From Axinella damicornis (Eukaryota; Porifera; Demospongiae; Axinellida; Axinellidae): 64,000 nt of DNA. How positions within the stretch are numbered: position 1 is the stretch's first letter; every line of letters begins with the position of its first letter. This document shows, in pieces, positions 58,007 through 64,000 of the stretch. The notes beneath the pieces were generated by a model. That model was not told the origin of the DNA. It ran no database searches and saw only the letters and a program-made list of their open reading frames with translations. A program made the translations under genes and the position numbers. The stretch covers positions 8,367,847 to 8,431,846 of the forward strand of contig OZ007507.1 in NCBI GenBank assembly GCA_963931865.1, read 5' to 3'.

Positions 58007-61000
58007 ATGGACAAGCAAGGTGAGCCTTAAGTTGCATAGCCCTAATCTCAATTTACACATGCAAACGTTCACATGTATAGGAATGGTAACAACAGTGGAA
58101 CAGAAATGCTGGGATATTCTCGAAGTGATGAACATGAATGGCTGTGACAGGTCATGTGCTACCAGTGTGCACCAACTACTCCCAGGAGAGGTTGCTTTCT
58201 ACCACAAGAACTTTGCTTCCCGATCCATGCAGGTAGGTATTCTTTTCACACGTATTTGGTCATGCACATGACAGGAAACTATTATTACACTCCTGAAATG
58301 CATGGTAGAAATAGAATTAATAGGTGGCTCTAAGAATTTATATGGGGAATTTAATACTAGGCGTTATACTTTAATACAGGGTTTTGCTTCCCTAAGATGT
58401 TTCTTATGGTTGGTAAAGAGTTAATAGGTGGCTCTAAGGGCAAGGTTAGCACTAATTCACCTGAACCAATTTAGCAAGACGCTCTTCAATGTGGTTGTAT
58501 AGTCAGAGAGTGAAGCAAACTGGTTGCTGGTATGCAAGCTGGTATGAAGTAGCAGCTTCAGCAACACTAAATGCCACTGCACTAACAACAGATTTCACCT
58601 TTTAATTCCATTACCACGCGTATGATACAGCTTAATTTAAGTCATTTAATCTGCAAACATATAGGCACAGCGGCTGTGGCTACTGGAGGTCCTAAACGCC
58701 AACTGCTCCAGGTATGGGCCTAAACCAGTATTTCATTACATCATTTGTGGGAAGGAAGTGTGTAGGGACTTGTGGCTGGCTACTCTGGGAATCTCAATTG
58801 CGAGATTCTATCGTATCCGATCCCTATTCCTGGAAGGCAAAACATCAATTGATCAGTCAGGGCAGAAAAGAGGGCTGAGCTTGAAGTCAAATGAGGCTCT
58901 TGCCTGGATGGAGCACTATTTTGAGAGGTAATGTCAATGGTACTGCTTGTACCAGATGCAGAATAAATTAAAGCAATTATATTATTATGGATTCTTGTTT
59001 ATAGTGTTGGTGATCACATGCCCGACAAAGCGGCAATTCACCTACCAAGCATGCTGACAGTGAAAGCTGTGTATGAGAGGATGAAGGAAGATCTTGAAAC
59101 TGATCTGCACATTGTCGTCAGCCTCGCACAGTTCTATCACCTATGGAGTGACTTCTACTCACATGTCAGCATTCCCACCGTAAGTAGAATTATTTTACTG
59201 CAGGAAAATATGTTTGTATATATACTGGTCCATTCAAACTTTCATAGGAAAACCGCTTTGCAAAGTGTGACACATGCTGCATCATAAAAGACGAGAAAGA
59301 TAGAACCACTGATCCCAAGCGGAAGAAAGCCCTACATGAGGTTTATGAAAAGCATCTGCAACTGCAAAGGTAAATACATATCACTTTTGTCTTATAGCAG
59401 ACCGCATGATGACATCATCATCATTGCAGTGGAGGAGGAAGAGTGTGTAACGGACAAAATTCAGAATCTCCCAAAAATAGACCACGTGAGCTCAACTGAG
59501 GCTTAGCTAGTGTTGTAACTACCGTAGTTGCCGATTATTTCGCGTGCCAAAAATTTCGCGGTCTAGCCACTAAACGTGACACAAATATTTCGCGGTGGGA
59601 AATTTTCGCTGATTACTTCTGCGAAAAAAAAAATCCGCTCGTAATAACTTACTATTGACACGTGCGATCGTGCTGATGGAACTGTGTACACGTGGCTACC
59701 ACGTCTACAGCGAAACAACTGCCGGGGAAGAGCTACTGTGTGAGCGTGAGCCCAGGAACACGAAGGACAGTAACTGTTATGCCTAGCACTAGCTGTGGAA
59801 ATATATTTCGCGGGTTTAATATTCGCGGTCTTAGTTCATCCGCGAATACCGCGAAAATTTCCCCACCGCGAAATTAACTGCAACTACGGTACTTGGCATT
59901 GATCCAGTTAAGCCAGTGCGAGCGATAAGTACTAACGACGGCTGTTACAGGAGAATACAAAGTTACATGCTCTTCCTGCTCCGCAGACCATTTAACTTAT
60001 CCATAAAAGTGTTTATTTTGATACAAATATAGCCAAGAGCGGCAGCACTACTACCATCATAGGGAGGAGGCCTGGTGCAACAAGAAAGGATGCATGTCCA
60101 TCATCATAGATGACATGGACCAGTCTAAGACAAACCTTCCACACCAAATATGTAAGAGAAAGCGAGTGACTGTCACACAACAAATCCGAGAGGAAAAATC
60201 GTCTGAGGTCAGTGGTATAGCTACCCCGGTACATGCAGTAACTGTGTAGGTTTAACTATAATACAGCATTCAGATAAAAGCAACTGTCCAGGGGTGGCGG
60301 AACGGGGTGGCTAGGGGGCTATAGCCCCCCCCCCCCCCCCCCCCCCCCCATTATTTGCACTACATGGGCTCAGCCCCCCTAATAGTACCCTCAAGGAAAC
60401 TTATCATTTAGTCACACAGAAGCCTAGATAGACGCTTAGCTACCTAGTGCTTAGTGGATAGCTACAGTGATGAAGTGCTGTGCAGTGGCCCCCGTATATA
60501 CTCTGATTAAGCCCCGACCTCAGCTAGGGTTTGTCTGTATTGCAGTGCGCGGAAAGTTGAAAGGTGCTGACCACATTTTTATACAATATAATTATGCTGA
60601 CCAGGGTGTCCTGGTCTACGTTATACAACACTAATTATGCTTGCATGTGTGAGCCATTCTCCGTGCACATACTTTCTGTGCATTAGGAACCACTACCAAA
60701 GAGAAAGCCAGTGACTGTCACACAAGAAGAAAAATTGTCTTCAGAGGTTAGTGGCATATACACAGTAGTGAAGCTGCATTGTAATACCTGAGGTTATAAT
60801 ATTGTTGTATGAGGTGAAGTTGATTTTATCGGTCCATGATGAATGAAGAATACAGTTTATTTTCCAAAGGGAAAGTGCAGGAAAGTCACTAATTAACAGC
60901 CTAAATTCTTGCTAACTTAACTTAGAACTAGCTAGGGATACTATTCAGATTAGTAGCTGTAAAAGCAACGTACTGTCCATATAATTAGAAACGGCAAGCA

Positions 61001-61385
61001 ATAATTACAATTCCTAGGCTCTGAATGTTCTGTCTGTCAGCAGCTACTTTGCTTATCACCACAGGTACAAGAAGTGGATGACTTGGCGGGTCTTGAAAGT
61101 GGGGATCTTGTGGCATTGTGCACAGAGACACTGCAGGATGCACCGTGGATTGGACAGGTTACCGGAATGGAAGGGGACAAGATCAGTGTGGTGTGGATGG
61201 AGGGGGACTACAACAAAAAGTGGAAAGTGGCAAAACACAGGTTCAAAGGGAAGCTTCAGGAATGGACAGACTGTGTAGATAAATGCTCAGTAATACTTTA
61301 TGGATTTGAGTTGACTAAAGCTAATAGATTAAGAAAACCTACTGTAGATGCTTTAATGGCCCTGTACAATGAATTTTGTGGCTAA
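58007..61385 (+). CDS. Intact 426-residue gene derived from a transposase-like family, catalytic core absent
   Basis: Eight exons splice without any frame error: 58007-58019, 58081-58232, 58665-58927, 59005-59179, 59248-59369, 60033-60207, 60687-60746 and 61065-61385 (1281 bases with stop). The N-terminal half has EALAWMEHYFERV, GDHMPDKAAIHLPSM, a cysteine pair (RFAKCDTCC), QERQHYYHHREEAW and MSIIIDDMDQSKTNLPH, the opening block of a multi-exon animal transposase-like family. In that family a nuclease core should follow. Here two short lysine-rich exons with the echo KRVTVTQQ / KPVTVTQEE lead directly to the family's C-terminal Tudor/chromo-like module (GDLVALCTETLQDAPWIGQV ... VVWMEGDYNKKW ... 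LTKANRLRKPTVDALM). All phases match, so the short form is probably the real product. The family assignment is from memory of its conserved blocks. Confidence 0.75.
59522..59889. mobile_element. Tc1/mariner-like MITE, TA TSD, in intron 5
   Basis: TA then CCGTAGTTGCCGATTATTTC; right end AATTAACTGCAACTACGG then TA. The interior is rich in TTCGCG/CGCGAA. It lies within intron 5 of the 58007 gene. Confidence 0.8.
60325..60349 (+). repeat. Poly(C) tract, 25 C
   Basis: It follows CAGGGGTGGCGGAACGGGG at 60289 and precedes GGGCTCAGCCCCCCT, so it sits in a transposon-like GC-rich end in intron 6 of the 58007 gene. Confidence 0.85.
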
Positions 61386-61629
61386 TTTTGTATTTACCCC
61401 ATGCGCATGCGCGCAGCAGGGATAGAGTGATTGGTTAGGTCTGGATGTGGAGCACTCAAAAATCAGCAGTTTGAGCAGTGAAAGCCTTGTTGATTGCTTA
61501 GTTCTGAATAGAAGTGCCAGAAGTCAGAAAATACTTGCATTAACATGATTCACAGACCAGAGATCCACTGGAGGCTAATTAGCCCTTGTTTCCAATTTAT
61601 ACAACTTGACCACACCCTGTTTCTGCTCT

Positions 61630-61855
61630 GCTGAGGCTCGGGAATCTCTGATCCTTTTGCTGGGGCCCAGAAGTTTCTGATCTGAGGCCTGATCCTTAAC
61701 GGGAATTTCTGATCCTGCAGGCTTATGAATCTCTGATCCTTTAGCTGTGGCTCAGAAATTTCGTATCCGAGGCTTGCCAATTTCTGATTGTATAATAATT
61801 GTTGAGACTCATACTTATGCTGCTGTTTGGGAATCTCTGATCCTTTTTGACAACG
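61630..61855. repeat. Degenerate tandem repeat around AATCTCTGATCCTTT
   Basis: About seven diverged units of roughly 30 bp containing (A/T)TTTCTGATC or AATCTCTGATCC with GGGCCCAG/GGCTCAG spacers. It lies just downstream of the 58007 gene. From 61855 to 62890 no gene is visible. Confidence 0.7.
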
Positions 61856-62891
61856 GGGAAATCTAAGAAGAAAACACTGTGATATGAATTGTTCTATACA
61901 GCAATATTTAGAATTTTCCACTAGAAAAAAGAACGTGTTTAGAATGTCATGAGGAGTTTATTGGTGTAATAACTATTATTATTAATTTTATGTTTACAAC
62001 CTCCGTTGGAGCATGGTATACTGTGTAGTGACCATGATGATACCAGATGCAGTGATGCTAGATGGCACGATATAACATACTGGCAAGCTTTATAACCTCA
62101 ACCAAACAAGTGCTGTTGTGGGTCTAGCAATGTGGTGAATGTAAATGTGGAATTGTGCACTTGCAGTGCTTTCTCTTAGAGAACCAGAAAAACTGACATG
62201 CATGACACTTGCAAACTATTTCCCCAAGCGTTATCAATACACTGGTGGAACAGACCACAGAAGAGAGGGCAGACTGCAGTGCCAAAATCACAAGTAGCTA
62301 CCTATACCTAACTGAAGTGTGGCTGGGGTATCCTTGTTCCCGATTGCTGCTGGGAATTGATTAGTAGCTAATGTGTGTGTATTGCCTCTGCAGACCAGTG
62401 CAAGTCTGATTACTTGTATCTTGCAATGTATAAGCCTATCTGCTTTGTACCATACTGCCAATCAGTAAATGCTACCTCTTGTGTGTTAATTAATCAAAAC
62501 CAGCTAAACTATCTCAAGGTGAGCTACATGTGAGGCACTTGCTGTGAGATCTTGTAATCTTGTCACTGTCGGCAGTGGCTAATGTACACCTGCTCTCAGG
62601 TGCTTGTAGTGCTGTTAACCCTTTCCTGGATGAATTAATTTGCTTTTCACCATGGAAATTGAATAGCGTTTACTTATAGGCGTCGCTGTACGGCAAACTT
62701 CTTAGCAACCACCTATTTTTAGATAGCTGAGCTATTTATACACATTATGATGTCACTTCTAGCCCCATAGAAAAAACGTACACGGCAAAAACAGAGATTT
62801 ATTTGACATTTTGCATGAATTAAATCATTATGATTATTATTATTTATTATACCATACAAGCATTTTCAAGAATACAGCACAGATTGTTATG

Positions 62892-63221
62892 CTACCCTCC
62901 AGAACCCCTCATTTGACTCCAGGAGTCCAAGAGAGCAGACAGGACCACCACAAAGACAAGCCTAAGAACGAGGTTTTCGAAGAAGACTGTACACGCCCTC
63001 AAATCCAAGGAATAGAACTCAGAATCTTTGGAGTGAAGGGTCGTAGCCCACAGTGCTGGTTCATATTTCATCACTGGATTGTCTCCAACCTGAATGTTTG
63101 TGTGTGCATGAGAGAGTACCTCCATTTCGTCACCAGTGACATCAATGTCTCTTACGTTACGTACACCTATCTGTCCCATTTCCTCATCGTAAAAAAGGAC
63201 TTGCAAAGGTCCACACAACAT
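62892..63221 (-). CDS. Unrecognised ORF, 109 residues
   Basis: Frame VLFYDEEMGQIGVRNVRDID, HAHTNIQVGDNPVMKYEP and a hydrophobic end LVLRLVFVVVLSALL. The composition is protein-like but the family is unknown. It lies on the same strand and downstream of the CLN3-like exon. Confidence 0.3.
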   Translation of the reverse strand: MLCGPLQVLFYDEEMGQIGVRNVRDIDVTGDEMEVLSHAHTNIQVGDNPVMKYEPALWATTLHSKDSEFYSLDLRACTVFFENLVLRLVFVVVLSALLDSWSQMRGSGG

Positions 63222-63693
63222 ACACTGCTATCAACAGGAGGACCTTGCTTTGCTAGTTTGAAGAGAAAGACTCTGAGACTCTTCTCCTATGGATGAGAGT
63301 GAGGGCCTGGCATGCTGCAACAGCACCTTGGCCACAAGAAACTTGCTACTGTCTATCTCATGCACTATTGGATGCAGCAATTGTCAACATAACCACATGA
63401 CATGCTTTAATTGTCCAACCCTCCGCTCCACCTGCAGGGGTGGAGATATGGGGGGGCATGGGGGGCTTGAGCCTGAGCTTAACCCTGCATAAAGCAGGGC
63501 ACTAGCCACCCCAGCAGGTCAGGGCTAAAGAAGCATCAATCAATTATTAACCCATTCCCACCCACAGCATTTCAGAACATCATTTTCAGCTTCTAGAGCC
63601 CTTGAAACAAATATGCTGCAGTACACTGTTGATGTTCACTGCAGTATACAACAGTAATATACTGCAGTATACAAGCAATTTCATACTCCTCAC

Positions 63694-63884
63694 CAGTCCC
63701 GGCGGACCATCCCATGACGGTTGATTTATCGTAGCGAACAGTGAAGCTGAGGAAAGTGATCTCATCAAACCCCGCTGAGATGCTCGCACACACCACACCG
63801 AATAGCACCAGCGGCTCGTTGAGAGCCAGCTCCACCAACACAAAGCTGAGTAAGGATGTCAGGACAACGACCAACACCCAAATC
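63694..63884 (-). CDS. CLN3 (battenin)-like exon, partial gene
   Basis: Acceptor CAATAG and donor GTGAGG enclose a frame with two hydrophobic segments: VLVVVLTSLLSFVLVEL, then LVLFGVVCASISAGFDEITF and SFTVRYDKSTVMGWSAGTG. This matches the central transmembrane part of CLN3, a lysosomal membrane protein. Upstream exons would lie beyond the right edge. Downstream exons were not found. Confidence 0.65.
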
Positions 63885-64000
63885 CTATTGGATACAGAGA
63901 AATTTGATACAGATGGATTAAATACATAGATGAATAAGCTGATAGATAGCTAGCGTAGGTGACGGAACTGAGGGGGTAGTGGAGGTACTCTCTCCACAAC

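Overview
This is metazoan nuclear DNA from a repeat-rich, intron-rich genome. Genes are split by GT/AG introns. They include a ciliary IFT121/WDR35 homologue, a ROCO (LRR-Roc-COR) GTPase, a TRIM-NHL gene, an AKR7-type reductase and a CLN3 exon. The rest is DNA transposons, non-LTR retrotransposons, Penelope elements, SINEs and satellites. The gene set and the transposon families suggest an early-branching marine invertebrate, most likely a sponge. That is inference; no rRNA or mitochondrial marker is present. Layout: 1-7141 is a satellite of ~153-bp monomers containing a recent 1367-bp higher-order duplication. 7.8-8.5 kb holds two facing retrotransposon tails. 9.2-11.2 kb is a cluster of short inverted-repeat transposons. 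11.4-17.3 kb (+) is an AKR7-like gene whose introns hold a Penelope-like element with hammerhead-ribozyme motifs and many short palindromic transposons; its central exons are missing. 18.8-19.5 kb (-) is a retrotransposon end. 20.0-22.2 kb (-) is a SWIM zinc-finger gene of a transposon-associated type. 22.35-22.47 kb (-) is an orphan SPAG1-like first exon. 22.8-27.7 kb (-) is WDR35/IFT121, with its WD40 part and C-terminal zinc region but no TPR middle. 28-34 kb holds an inverted SINE pair, isolated exons and a damaged TRIM-NHL gene. 34.9-37.9 kb holds hAT-like and piggyBac-like elements. 38-45 kb (-) is the ROCO gene, cut by minisatellites and transposons. 46.7-49.2 kb (-) has unassigned exons. 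47.8-48.3 kb (+) is a LINE tail and 50.9-53.95 kb (-) a nearly complete LINE with endonuclease and reverse transcriptase. 58.0-61.4 kb (+) is a fully intact eight-exon gene related to a transposase family but without its catalytic core. A CLN3-like exon closes the window at 63.7-63.9 kb (-). Cross-cutting points: (i) one short inverted-repeat transposon family (ends TAGYCTCG...CGAGRCTA) occurs about 20 times; six copies have a perfect 9-bp target duplication, and three more have one with 8 of 9 bases matching. (ii) Most frame breaks in otherwise good genes are explained by loss of one unit of a very short tandem repeat, which points either to consensus error or to replication slippage. (iii) Two host genes keep both ends but lack their middles, and a transposon-derived gene also lacks its core.
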